Source of the DNA: Ruminococcus sp. OA3
GTDB lineage: Bacteria > Bacillota > Clostridia > Lachnospirales > Lachnospiraceae
Reading direction: 5' to 3'
Assembly: GCF_022440845.1 (NCBI RefSeq)
Contig: NZ_JAKNTO010000001.1
Span: 3,038,001 to 3,102,000, forward strand
Length of the DNA: 64,000 bases
The position numbers were made by a program, and so were the translations under genes. How positions within the stretch are numbered: position 1 is the stretch's first letter; the number at the start of each line of letters is the position of its first letter. Of the stretch, positions 34,303 through 41,950 are shown in pieces. The notes under the pieces are model-generated. The model was not told where the DNA came from and ran no database searches. It was given only the letters and a program-made list of their open reading frames with translations.

Positions 34303-36999
34303 TTATGCCTTCTCAATTTTAACTGCACAGACCTTATACTCCGGAATTCTGGCGTATTTGTCCAGTGCCGGGTTGGTCAGCCAGTTACAGTTTCCATCCG
34401 GAAAGTGGAACGGCATCCAGGATTCACCCTGTGACACTTTTCTTCCGACGCGTGCCGTCGATTCGATCTGGCCTCGTCTGGAAGATACTTTTACTTTATC
34501 TCCGTTTTTAATGCCAAGTGCATCTGCATCTTTAAAATTCATTTCAATAAAGGACTTACCTTCAATCTCCATCAGCCCCGGTGTTTTTCCGGTCATCGCT
34601 CTTGTCGTATAGTGATACAGAATACGTCCTGTCATCAGGATGATCGGATAATCTTCATCCGGAAGCTCTGCGGAAGGCACATACTCTGCCGGATAGAACC
34701 AGCCGAGCCCTCTGGAAAATTTGCCCACATGCATGATCGGTGTTCCCGGATGATCTTTGGAAAGACATGGCCACTGCAGCGTCTCACCGGCATCCAGCCT
34801 GGCATGGCTGATTCCTCCAAAGCTCGGTGTCACGGATGCGATCTCATCCATGATCTCGGCCGATGTCAGATATGGCTGCGGATATCCCATACGGTTCATG
34901 ATATCGATAAAAATATCGGTATCCAGCCTTGCCTCTCCCGGCAGCGTCACGGCTTTTCTGACTCTCTGTACGCGACGCTCCGTATTCGTAAATGTTCCTT
35001 CTTTTTCTGCGTAGCTCACACCCGGCAGGATCACGTCGGCATACTGTGCCGTCTCTGTCATAAACAACTCGTTCATCACGACAAAATCCAGTGTTTCCAG
35101 CGCCTTGATGATGTGGCTTGTATCCGGATCTGTTACGATCGGGTCCTCCCCGAAGATATACAGCCCTTTTACCTCACCCTGGATCGCCTTAGGCCACACA
35201 TCTGTCGCATGAAGTCCCGGCTCCGTGCTGAGTTTTGTCCCCCATGCCTTCTCGAACTTCTCAATGACTTCTGGATTTTTAACTTTCTGGTAGCCTGGGA
35301 AGTCACCCGGCAGTGCACCCATATCGCAGGCCCCCTGTACGTTGTTCTGTCCGCGCAGCGGATTTACACCGCATCCCTCTCTGCCGAGTTTGCCCACGAG
35401 CAGCGCCATGTTGGACATGGACATAACCCCTTCTGTACCGGTGGAATGCTCAGTAACACCGAGACAGTAGATAATCGGTGCTTTATCAGCCTTCGCATAC
35501 ATGATCGCCGCTTTTCTTAAGTCTTCCGGATCAATATGGCAGATCTCTCCTACTTTTTCCGGTGTATAGTCTTTTACGATTTCCTTAATCTTTTCATAGC
35601 CTTCTGTCCGCTCCTCGATAAACTTCATATCCTGAAGTCCCTCTTCGATGATCACGTGCATGATACCGTTTGCAAACGCAACGTTTGTTCCCGGACGGAG
35701 TTTCAGATGAATATCCGCATTCTGTGCAAGCCCTATATCACGCGGGTCTGCTACGATGATTTTGCATCCGCGCTGTACGGCCTGGCGGATCTGCATTCCC
35801 ACTACCGGATGTGCTTCCTCCGGATTGGATCCTACCAGCATGATGACATCGGGATTCTGCGTAATATCAGCGATCGGATTGGTCATGGCTCCGGATCCCA
35901 GTGTCATCGCAAGACCTGCCACCGACGCCGAATGGCACACGCGTGCACAGTTATCCACATTGTTGGTGCCAAAGGCACAGCGAACCAGCTTCTGCATCAT
36001 ATAGATATCTTCATTCGGGGAACGCGAGCAGGCAAATCCTGCCAGAGCGTCGGGACCGTATTTTTTCTTAATCTCCATGAACTTGGATGCCACCAGGTCG
36101 AGCGCCTCATCCCAGGTTGCTCGCTCAAATTCACCCGTCTCTTTATTTTTGATCAGCGGGTATTTCAGACGTTCCGGCGAATGTACGAAGTCAAAGGACC
36201 CGGAACGGCCTTTGACGCAGAGCAGACCGCGGTTGGACGGACCGTCTGCCGCCTCTGTATCCACTACTTTTCCATCCTTTACGACCAGATAGTACTGGCA
36301 TCCCGTTGCGCAGTGAGGGCATGTGGTCAGTACTTTTTTCTCTACCTGCCACGGACGGTATTCTTTTCTGCGCTTCATCGTCAGTGCCCCCGTCGGACAG
36401 GCTGCCACACAGTTTCCGCAGGACTCACAGGAGCTGTTCCTCCAATCCACACCGAACGGCGTGGAGATCACGGAATTAAAGCCGCGCTCTGCAGTATCAA
36501 TCGCACCTCTGCCCACGATCTTATTACAGGTATTGACGCAGCGATGGCATAAAATACAGAGGTTCGGATTGTATGTGAAGAACGGATTGGAATCGTCTAT
36601 CGGGAATTCCGTCATCTCGCCTTCATATGATGTCTTCTCCACTCCGTACTCATAGCAGTAATCCTGCAGCTTGCAGACACCGTTTGACGGACAGGAAAAG
36701 CAATCTGTCTTATGATTGGATAGCAGCAGATCCAAAACCCCTCTTCTTGATGCAATGACTTTCTCACTCTTTGTCTGGATCACATCGCCTTCCGACACGT
36801 GCGCGGAACAGGCGGTATCCAGTTTGCTCCATCCGCGGTTCTCGATTTCTACCATACACATACGGCAGGAACCATCCGGCATCAGTCCCTTGATATAACA
36901 TAACGTAGGAATTGTGATACCCGCCGCCTCGGCAGCCTGCAGGATCGTCGTACCTTTCCCGACCTCTACAGGAATCCCATCGATTATTGCATGAATCAT
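34303..36999 (-). CDS. fdhA: Formate dehydrogenase catalytic subunit with NuoG-like N terminus (Cys type)
   Basis: Reduces CO2 to formate, or the reverse, at a Mo/W-bis(pyranopterin) centre. The 898-residue protein has, in order: a [2Fe-2S] domain (Cys34, 45, 48, 64), a His/Cys cluster (His96, Cys100, 103, 109), two ferredoxin clusters (Cys148, 151, 154, 158; Cys191, 194, 197, 201), the molybdopterin-domain cluster (Cys227, 230, 234, 261) and the catalytic segment ARVCHSASVAGL with Cys355-His356. The codon for residue 355 is TGC, so this is a cysteine, not selenocysteine, enzyme. Start follows AAGGAGGAGAAACT. Neighbouring NuoF- and NuoE-like genes indicate an NAD(H)-linked, possibly electron-bifurcating complex. 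Confidence 0.95.
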   Translation of the reverse strand: MIHAIIDGIPVEVGKGTTILQAAEAAGITIPTLCYIKGLMPDGSCRMCMVEIENRGWSKLDTACSAHVSEGDVIQTKSEKVIASRRGVLDLLLSNHKTDCFSCPSNGVCKLQDYCYEYGVEKTSYEGEMTEFPIDDSNPFFTYNPNLCILCHRCVNTCNKIVGRGAIDTAERGFNSVISTPFGVDWRNSSCESCGNCVAACPTGALTMKRRKEYRPWQVEKKVLTTCPHCATGCQYYLVVKDGKVVDTEAADGPSNRGLLCVKGRSGSFDFVHSPERLKYPLIKNKETGEFERATWDEALDLVASKFMEIKKKYGPDALAGFACSRSPNEDIYMMQKLVRCAFGTNNVDNCARVCHSASVAGLAMTLGSGAMTNPIADITQNPDVIMLVGSNPEEAHPVVGMQIRQAVQRGCKIIVADPRDIGLAQNADIHLKLRPGTNVAFANGIMHVIIEEGLQDMKFIEERTEGYEKIKEIVKDYTPEKVGEICHIDPEDLRKAAIMYAKADKAPIIYCLGVTEHSTGTEGVMSMSNMALLVGKLGREGCGVNPLRGQNNVQGACDMGALPGDFPGYQKVKNPEVIEKFEKAWGTKLSTEPGLHATDVWPKAIQGEVKGLYIFGEDPIVTDPDTSHIIKALETLDFVVMNELFMTETAQYADVILPGVSYAEKEGTFTNTERRVQRVRKAVTLPGEARLDTDIFIDIMNRMGYPQPYLTSAEIMDEIASVTPSFGGISHARLDAGETLQWPCLSKDHPGTPIMHVGKFSRGLGWFYPAEYVPSAELPDEDYPIILMTGRILYHYTTRAMTGKTPGLMEIEGKSFIEMNFKDADALGIKNGDKVKVSSRRGQIESTARVGRKVSQGESWMPFHFPDGNCNWLTNPALDKYARIPEYKVCAVKIEKA

Positions 37000-37011
37000 A
37001 GTTTCTCCTCC

Positions 37012-38892
37012 TTACTCAACGCAGACCGCATCAAAATTACAGCCCTCTACACAGGCACCACAGCGGATACATTTCGTCATATCGATCGTATGTGCTTTCT
37101 TCTTTTCTCCGGTGATCGCACCAGCCGGACAGTTCTTCGCACATTTCGTACATCCGATACATTTCTCAGCATCAATCTTATAAACCTTCATCGCCTGGCA
37201 TGTATGGGATTTGCATTTCTTATCGACGATATGTTCCACATACTCATCCCGGAAAGTTTTTAATGTGCTGATAACCGGAAGCGGTGCGCTCTTGCCGAGT
37301 CCGCAAAGCGAATTCGTCTTAACAAAATCGGCGATCTCTTCCAGACGGTCCAGATCTTCCATCCTGCCTTTTCCCTCTACAATCCGCTCCAGAATCTCCA
37401 GCATACGCTTCGTACCGATGCGGCACGGCGTACATTTACCACAGGATTCCCGCTGCGTAAAGCTCATAAAGAATCTTGCCACCTCGACCATACAGGTATT
37501 CTCATCCATCACAACGAGTCCGCCGGACCCAACAATGGCATTGTATTTTTTCACCGAATCAAAATCCAGTCCTACATCGAGATGTTCCTTCGTCAGGCAT
37601 CCTCCCGACGGCCCGCCGATCTGAACGCCTTTGAATTCTGCGCCGTCTTTTATCCCGCCGCCGATATCATAAATGATCTCACGGAGTGTGCTGCCCATCG
37701 GAACCTCAATCAGCCCGGTATTTTCGATAGCACCAGTGATAGAAAACGTTTTCGTTCCCGGGCTTTTCTCGGAGCCAATCGTACGGAACCAGTCAGCACC
37801 GTTTAATACGATCTTCGGTACATTTGCATATGTCTCAACATTATTCAAAACAGTTGGTTTTGCCCACAGACCCTGATCTACGGTTCTCGGCGGCTTCGTT
37901 CTCGGCATTCCGCGGTTGCCCTCTATGGATGCCGTCAGAGCACTTCCCTCACCGCAGACAAATGCGCCCGCTCCGCGGTTGATATGCATATGGAAGGAAA
38001 AATCACTTCCCAGAATATTGTCGCCGAGCAGCCCGCATGACTCCAGTTCGGAAATCGCATGGCGCAGCCGAGCCACAGACAGCGGGTACTCTGCACGCAC
38101 ATAGATATATCCCTCCTGCGAAGAAACTGCATATCCTGCTATCATCATGCCTTCCAGCAGTTTGTAGGGATCGCCTTCCATCACAGAGCCATCCATAAAC
38201 GCACCCGGGTCTCCCTCATCTCCGTTACACACAACGTAGCGTGTCTGTTCCGCCTGACCGGCAACCTGTTTCCATTTCCTTCCAGCCGGAAATCCTCCGC
38301 CTCCGCGTCCCCGAAGTCCTGATTTGTCGATCTCCTCGACAACGTCCTCCGGCTTCATCTCAAACAACGCCCTGGCAAATGCTGAAAATCCGCCTGACGC
38401 GATATATTCATTCAGGGATACCGCGTCATACCTGCCGCAGTTTTCCAGCACAATCCGTGTCTGTTTTGCGATAAACGGAATCTCATCCGGATGTCTGTAA
38501 ACTTTCTCTTTCTGCTTATACAGCAGTTCTTCAATCACCTCATCATGTCTGACACTCTTATCAAAGATCGCTGCACAGTCGTCCGGCTGCACTTTTATGT
38601 ACTGAATGACATTGTCGCCCTTCTGGATACGCACCAGCGGGCCAAGTTCACAGAATCCCTGGCATCCGGTCTTCTTGATGCCCACGTGTTCCTTTTCATC
38701 ATGGGGAGCAAATTCCAGTGTAACACCTGGAGCATCTTTTACGATATCCTGAAATGTCTGATAGATCTTTTCTGCACCGGAAGCAACGCATCCTGTCCCT
38801 GAACAGACGAGGATTCTGCAGTCAAACGCCTCCATTTCTTTCCGTGCCGCCTGGCGGACCTGTTCCAAATCATTTTTATTTTTCAGAATCAT
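37012..38892 (-). CDS. NuoF-like flavoprotein subunit of the formate dehydrogenase complex (HydB/HylB type)
   Basis: Binds FMN and NAD(H) and passes electrons to FdhA. The 626-residue protein has an N-terminal thioredoxin-like [2Fe-2S] domain (Cys30, 35, 77, 81), the NuoF core (GLRGRGGGGFPAGRKWK, VVCNGDEGDPGAFMD, GAGAFVCGEGSALTASIEG) and a [4Fe-4S] site in ESCGKCTPCRIGTKRM. At the C terminus sits a two-cluster ferredoxin domain (CIGCTKCAKNCPAGA; CIRCGACVEGCNFDA). This extended architecture is that of bifurcating hydrogenase and FDH subunits rather than plain complex I. The ATG overlaps the previous stop (ATGA). Confidence 0.93.
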   Translation of the reverse strand: MILKNKNDLEQVRQAARKEMEAFDCRILVCSGTGCVASGAEKIYQTFQDIVKDAPGVTLEFAPHDEKEHVGIKKTGCQGFCELGPLVRIQKGDNVIQYIKVQPDDCAAIFDKSVRHDEVIEELLYKQKEKVYRHPDEIPFIAKQTRIVLENCGRYDAVSLNEYIASGGFSAFARALFEMKPEDVVEEIDKSGLRGRGGGGFPAGRKWKQVAGQAEQTRYVVCNGDEGDPGAFMDGSVMEGDPYKLLEGMMIAGYAVSSQEGYIYVRAEYPLSVARLRHAISELESCGLLGDNILGSDFSFHMHINRGAGAFVCGEGSALTASIEGNRGMPRTKPPRTVDQGLWAKPTVLNNVETYANVPKIVLNGADWFRTIGSEKSPGTKTFSITGAIENTGLIEVPMGSTLREIIYDIGGGIKDGAEFKGVQIGGPSGGCLTKEHLDVGLDFDSVKKYNAIVGSGGLVVMDENTCMVEVARFFMSFTQRESCGKCTPCRIGTKRMLEILERIVEGKGRMEDLDRLEEIADFVKTNSLCGLGKSAPLPVISTLKTFRDEYVEHIVDKKCKSHTCQAMKVYKIDAEKCIGCTKCAKNCPAGAITGEKKKAHTIDMTKCIRCGACVEGCNFDAVCVE

Positions 38893-39368
38893 TTGCCATC
38901 ACCTCTCAATTCACGAACCACCGCCACTGCTTTCTCCGGTGTCATCTTGGGATGCACTTCGTCATTGACTGTCATCGCCGGCGCCAGCCCACATGCCCCG
39001 AGGCAGGATACTGTTTCTACCGTAAACAACATATCGTCTGTGGTGCGTTTCTTTTTGCTTAGTCCCAGCTCTTTGTACAATGCTTCCAGAACCGGCATGG
39101 ATTTCCTCACGTGACAGGCAGTACCGTCACAAACCTTAATAATGTATTTTCCTTTTGGCTCAAATGAGAAATTTTCATAAAAGGTTGCAACACTGTAAGC
39201 CTTTGCTTCTTTTATCCCAATTTCCTTCGCCACATACGTCAGCAGTTCCCCCGGCAGGTAACGGTATACCCCCTGGATGTCCTGCATGATCGGGATCAGC
39301 GAACCGGCTTTTTTGCCATAGCGCCCAATCACCTCATCTGCCACGTCATAATAAGACTGATCCAGCAT
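38889..39368 (-). CDS. NuoE-like [2Fe-2S] subunit of the formate dehydrogenase complex (HydC/HylC type)
   Basis: Thioredoxin-like ferredoxin subunit, 159 residues. It has LIPIMQDIQGVYRYLPGELL, AYSVATFYENFSFEPKGKY and the four cluster ligands Cys80, Cys85 (VCDGTACHVRKS), Cys122 and Cys126 (SCLGACGLAP). The start at 39368 follows GGAGGAATCATT; a start at 39398 would add ten residues. First gene of the FDH operon. Confidence 0.93.
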   Translation of the reverse strand: MLDQSYYDVADEVIGRYGKKAGSLIPIMQDIQGVYRYLPGELLTYVAKEIGIKEAKAYSVATFYENFSFEPKGKYIIKVCDGTACHVRKSMPVLEALYKELGLSKKKRTTDDMLFTVETVSCLGACGLAPAMTVNDEVHPKMTPEKAVAVVRELRGDGK

Positions 39369-39426
39369 AATGATTCCTCCTTGTATTCTCGTTTTCACTC
39401 AGGGCACATTTTCGCCCTCTGTTAAT

Positions 39427-39455
39427 ATTGTATCTTAATTCGTCAACTTGCACAA
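39427..39455 (-). promoter_or_regulatory. Predicted promoter of the formate dehydrogenase operon
   Basis: Reverse strand TTGTGC (39455-39450), 17-base spacer, TACAAT (39432-39427). It lies after the folD terminator, so the FDH genes form a separate transcription unit. Confidence 0.55.
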
Positions 39456-39476
39456 GCTGATACCGCAAAACTGTCT

Positions 39477-39523
39477 AAAAAGCTGCAGGATTCATGAAAT
39501 ATTTTCACATTCTGCAGCTTTTT
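39477..39523 (-). terminator. Terminator after folD
   Basis: Reverse strand AAAAAGCTGCAG pairs with CTGCAGCTTTTT. The loop holds a small inner stem (TGAAA/TTTCA). The downstream arm ends in TTTTT. It separates fchA-folD from the FDH operon. Confidence 0.7.
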
Positions 39524-39531
39524 CAAATATC

Positions 39532-40383
39532 TCAGTACATTTTACGCATAGCCGCTTCCACAACATGTCCGACCAGAACAGATGTGGTAACACTGCCCAC
39601 ACCGCCCGGAACAGGCGTAATCGCTTCTACAACAGGTTCAGCCTTTTCAAAATCAACATCCCCGCACAGTTTGCCCTCTTCATTCACATTGATACCCACA
39701 TCGATCACGATCTGGCCCGGTGAAAGATAGGTATCATCCACCACTCCCGCGCGTCCGGCTGCGACAATAACAATCTCCGCTTCTTTTACAACAGAAGGCA
39801 TGTCCTTCGTCCTCGTATGACAGATTGTAACCGTGGCATTTTTCTTTAGCAGCATCATCGCTGCAGGTTTTCCCACAACAAGGCTTCGTCCGACTACGAC
39901 AGCCTTTTTCCCTGTACAGTCGATCCCGTAATGGTCCAGAATCTCCATGCACGCCTGCGGTGTACATGGCGGAAATCCCTGCGGTGTGCTCGTAAACACC
40001 CCAACCATTGATCCGTCTGTGATGCCGTCAACATCTTTCTCCGGGGCCAGCGCTTTGACAACGGCTTCCTCATCCAGGTGCTTCGGGAGCGGACGGAAGA
40101 TCAACACTCCGTGAATGCCGTCGTTATGGTTTACTTTATCGATTGTCTTCATCAGCTCTTCCTGCGTCACGTCTGCAGGAAGCAGAAACTTCTCATAAGC
40201 TACTCCAAGTGTCTCACAGCGTTTTACCGCCCCGCGCTCATATGATACATCATCCGGACGCTCTCCCACCCGGATAATACCGAGTGTTGGAGTCACCCCT
40301 TTTTCTTCCAGTTTTTTTACATCCGCTTTGATTCGTTCATTCAAAGCAGCTGTCACTTCTTTTCCCAGCAGCTGTCTAGCCAT
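39532..40383 (-). CDS. folD: Methylene-THF dehydrogenase / methenyl-THF cyclohydrolase
   Basis: Interconverts methenyl- and methylene-tetrahydrofolate with NAD(P) in the methyl branch. The 283-residue protein has the FolD pattern: GIIRVGERPDDVSYERGAVK (the catalytic YxxxK spelled YERGAVK), GIHGVLIFRPLPKHLDE, DVDGITDGSMVG, CTPQACMEILDHYGI, VVVGRSLVVGKPAAMMLL and ITPVPGGVGSVTTSVLVGH. GGAAAGGAGAACGGC precedes the ATG. Lies after fchA; the overlap in cyclohydrolase activity between the two is common in acetogens. Confidence 0.95.
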   Translation of the reverse strand: MARQLLGKEVTAALNERIKADVKKLEEKGVTPTLGIIRVGERPDDVSYERGAVKRCETLGVAYEKFLLPADVTQEELMKTIDKVNHNDGIHGVLIFRPLPKHLDEEAVVKALAPEKDVDGITDGSMVGVFTSTPQGFPPCTPQACMEILDHYGIDCTGKKAVVVGRSLVVGKPAAMMLLKKNATVTICHTRTKDMPSVVKEAEIVIVAAGRAGVVDDTYLSPGQIVIDVGINVNEEGKLCGDVDFEKAEPVVEAITPVPGGVGSVTTSVLVGHVVEAAMRKMY

Positions 40384-40428
40384 GCCGTTCTCCTTTCCAG
40401 TGGATGCGGTCTGATCACCGTGTTCTCT

Positions 40429-41058
40429 TCATTTCAAGCGATTTAAGATACTGTTATAAATCTTTTCTGCCTTTTTTGGATAGTAATCCAGCATTGCATC
40501 ACACTTCGCATTCAAAGCTTCCGCATATTCACGGTCTTTCATTGCTTTCGTGTTGATATAAACATTTAAACTTGCACCTTTCAGCGCAGCTTTACAGAAT
40601 TCAATGCCTACTCCTGCATCGCTGACCGCCAGAGAAGAGCCTTTGCCTGCGAAGTCTGCAATAATATCGATCGCCTCACAGCATGCTGCCATAATTTCCA
40701 TCGGTACGCTGCAGGCTACTTTCAGTGCGTTCTCCATCACCCGTTCTTTTTCAGCCTTCTGCTCTTCTGTGTCCTTTGGCATACCGTACGCCTTGGAAAG
40801 AGGCTCAAAGAATTCCGCATCTCTCTCTACCAGATTCAAAAGCTCATTCTGCATGATATCACAGCGCGCCTTCAGAGCCAGCATTTCTTCTTCGATATCA
40901 ATATATTTTTTCTTTCCAACCGTCAGAGATCCTACCATATTGCCAAGCGCCGTACCGATCGCGGCCACAAGTGCAGATGCTCCGCCTCCGCCCGGTACTG
41001 CTGATTTGGAAGCAAGTATCTCTACAAATTCATCACACTGCAGACTAGAAAATCCCAT
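40429..41058 (-). CDS. fchA: Methenyl-THF cyclohydrolase / formiminotransferase-cyclodeaminase-type protein
   Basis: A 209-residue helical protein that hydrolyses methenyl-THF to formyl-THF or works in reverse. The N terminus reads FVEILASKSAVPGGGGASAL followed by AAIGTALGNMVGSLTVGKKK, the cyclodeaminase family signature, and it continues with SVPMEIMAACCEAI and SDAGVGIEFCKAALKGA. GGAGATTATCT lies before the ATG. It begins the fchA-folD transcript. Confidence 0.92.
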   Translation of the reverse strand: MGFSSLQCDEFVEILASKSAVPGGGGASALVAAIGTALGNMVGSLTVGKKKYIDIEEEMLALKARCDIMQNELLNLVERDAEFFEPLSKAYGMPKDTEEQKAEKERVMENALKVACSVPMEIMAACCEAIDIIADFAGKGSSLAVSDAGVGIEFCKAALKGASLNVYINTKAMKDREYAEALNAKCDAMLDYYPKKAEKIYNSILNRLK

Positions 41059-41111
41059 AGATAATCTCCTTTTTCAATTTATTCCTTCTTAAATTAATCA
41101 TCTCTTCAATA

Positions 41112-41140
41112 ATAATACGTTTTGCACTAAAAATCCATTA
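41112..41140 (-). promoter_or_regulatory. Weak predicted promoter of fchA-folD
   Basis: Reverse strand TATTAT (41117-41112) is a fair -10, but 17 bases upstream is only TAATGG (41140-41135). The poor -35 next to repeated sites suggests activator dependence. Confidence 0.4.
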
Positions 41141-41189
41141 GATTTTTCTATTTATCTATAGATTTTTCTAATTTCCATCAGATTTTTCT
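41140..41189. repeat. Three AGATTTTTCT direct repeats, exactly 20 bp apart, upstream of fchA
   Basis: AGATTTTTCT occurs at 41140-41149, 41160-41169 and 41180-41189. The first abuts the weak -35 box. Each copy has dyad ends (AGA...TCT). Even spacing near two helical turns suggests binding sites on one face of the DNA. The rest of the 226-base gap is AT-rich, with a terminator at its far end. Confidence 0.65.
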
Positions 41190-41229
41190 TTTTTCAATAT
41201 TTTATAATTTTTTACATATTGTATCCCTG

Positions 41230-41272
41230 AAAAAACAAAAGGACATGGCCTCTGATTTGCCTTGTCCTTTTA
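41230..41272 (-). terminator. Terminator of the acetyl-CoA synthase operon
   Basis: Reverse strand AAAAGGACAAGGC pairs with GCCATGTCCTTTT (one mismatch), followed by GTTTTTTC. It lies 13 to 55 bases after the DUF3786 stop. Confidence 0.85.
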
Positions 41273-41284
41273 TCATGTCCGTAT

Positions 41285-41935
41285 TTATTGTTGCATGACA
41301 GAGAGTGCTTTGATCATACCGATCGATATGTCACCCACCACAGCCATATCCTCCCCGTGAAATGCCACCGGAAAATTGTCCGAAAACAAAATCTGCGCCG
41401 ACGGCGGGAACTCATCGTCCCCTTCCCAGAGAATAAATCTCAGATAAAGATTATTCATAAATTCAAATTCATACGAGCAGTCACCATAACTGATTTTCGC
41501 TGCTCCCAGACGTTCCATAACCTCCTGGAATTTTGGAATCTTACTTCCAAATCCAAATGCCAGCCGAAAGATACAGCGTCCCTGAAACTGTTTAAAATAC
41601 ACTTCACCCCATGGAATTTCCCGATATGTCAGGAAATTTCCTGAGGAAGGGGCCGCACTGCCCTCCAGCAGGTAACGCAGTACCAGTATTCTGGCGTTGG
41701 ATGCCTGTTCCAGCGGATAGTATCCGATGGAGTCTTCTGTTGCATGAACCTCATACTCCGGCCAGGAAATCTCATACGTACTTCCCATCAGTCGGAGTGT
41801 AAAAATCTTTCTCACTTCATCATATGGAATCTGTGTTCTGCCACTGATCACAAGTGGATCCTCCTGCTGGAATCGCTCCAGATAATGCTCATAGGGAATC
41901 CGTTCCTTGTTGTCTTTTTCATAATCAAAATTCAT
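41285..41935 (-). CDS. DUF3786 family protein
   Basis: A 216-residue soluble protein of unknown function. It resembles the DUF3786 family, members of which often sit beside corrinoid or CO dehydrogenase genes. Features: VISGRTQIPYDEVRKIFTLR, then GSTYEISWPEYEV, LRYLLEGSAAPSSGNFLTYR and a C-terminal PPSAQILFSDNFPVAFHGED. I start at the ATG at 41935 (AGAGGTGACT upstream); a GTG two codons earlier is possible. It is the last gene of the acs operon, 15 bases after acsV, so a role in corrinoid protein repair or methyl transfer is plausible but unproven. Confidence 0.75.
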   Translation of the reverse strand: MNFDYEKDNKERIPYEHYLERFQQEDPLVISGRTQIPYDEVRKIFTLRLMGSTYEISWPEYEVHATEDSIGYYPLEQASNARILVLRYLLEGSAAPSSGNFLTYREIPWGEVYFKQFQGRCIFRLAFGFGSKIPKFQEVMERLGAAKISYGDCSYEFEFMNNLYLRFILWEGDDEFPPSAQILFSDNFPVAFHGEDMAVVGDISIGMIKALSVMQQ

Positions 41936-41950
41936 AGTCACCTCTGCTGC

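Noticed and set aside
35935-35940. Selenocysteine at the FDH active site
   Set aside because: The codon for residue 355 is TGC on the reverse strand, not TGA, and the frame runs on without interruption.
35536-36552. Long plus-strand open frames opposite fdhA
   Set aside because: No ribosome site, no domain pattern, and the reverse strand codes for the FdhA core with all cofactor ligands.
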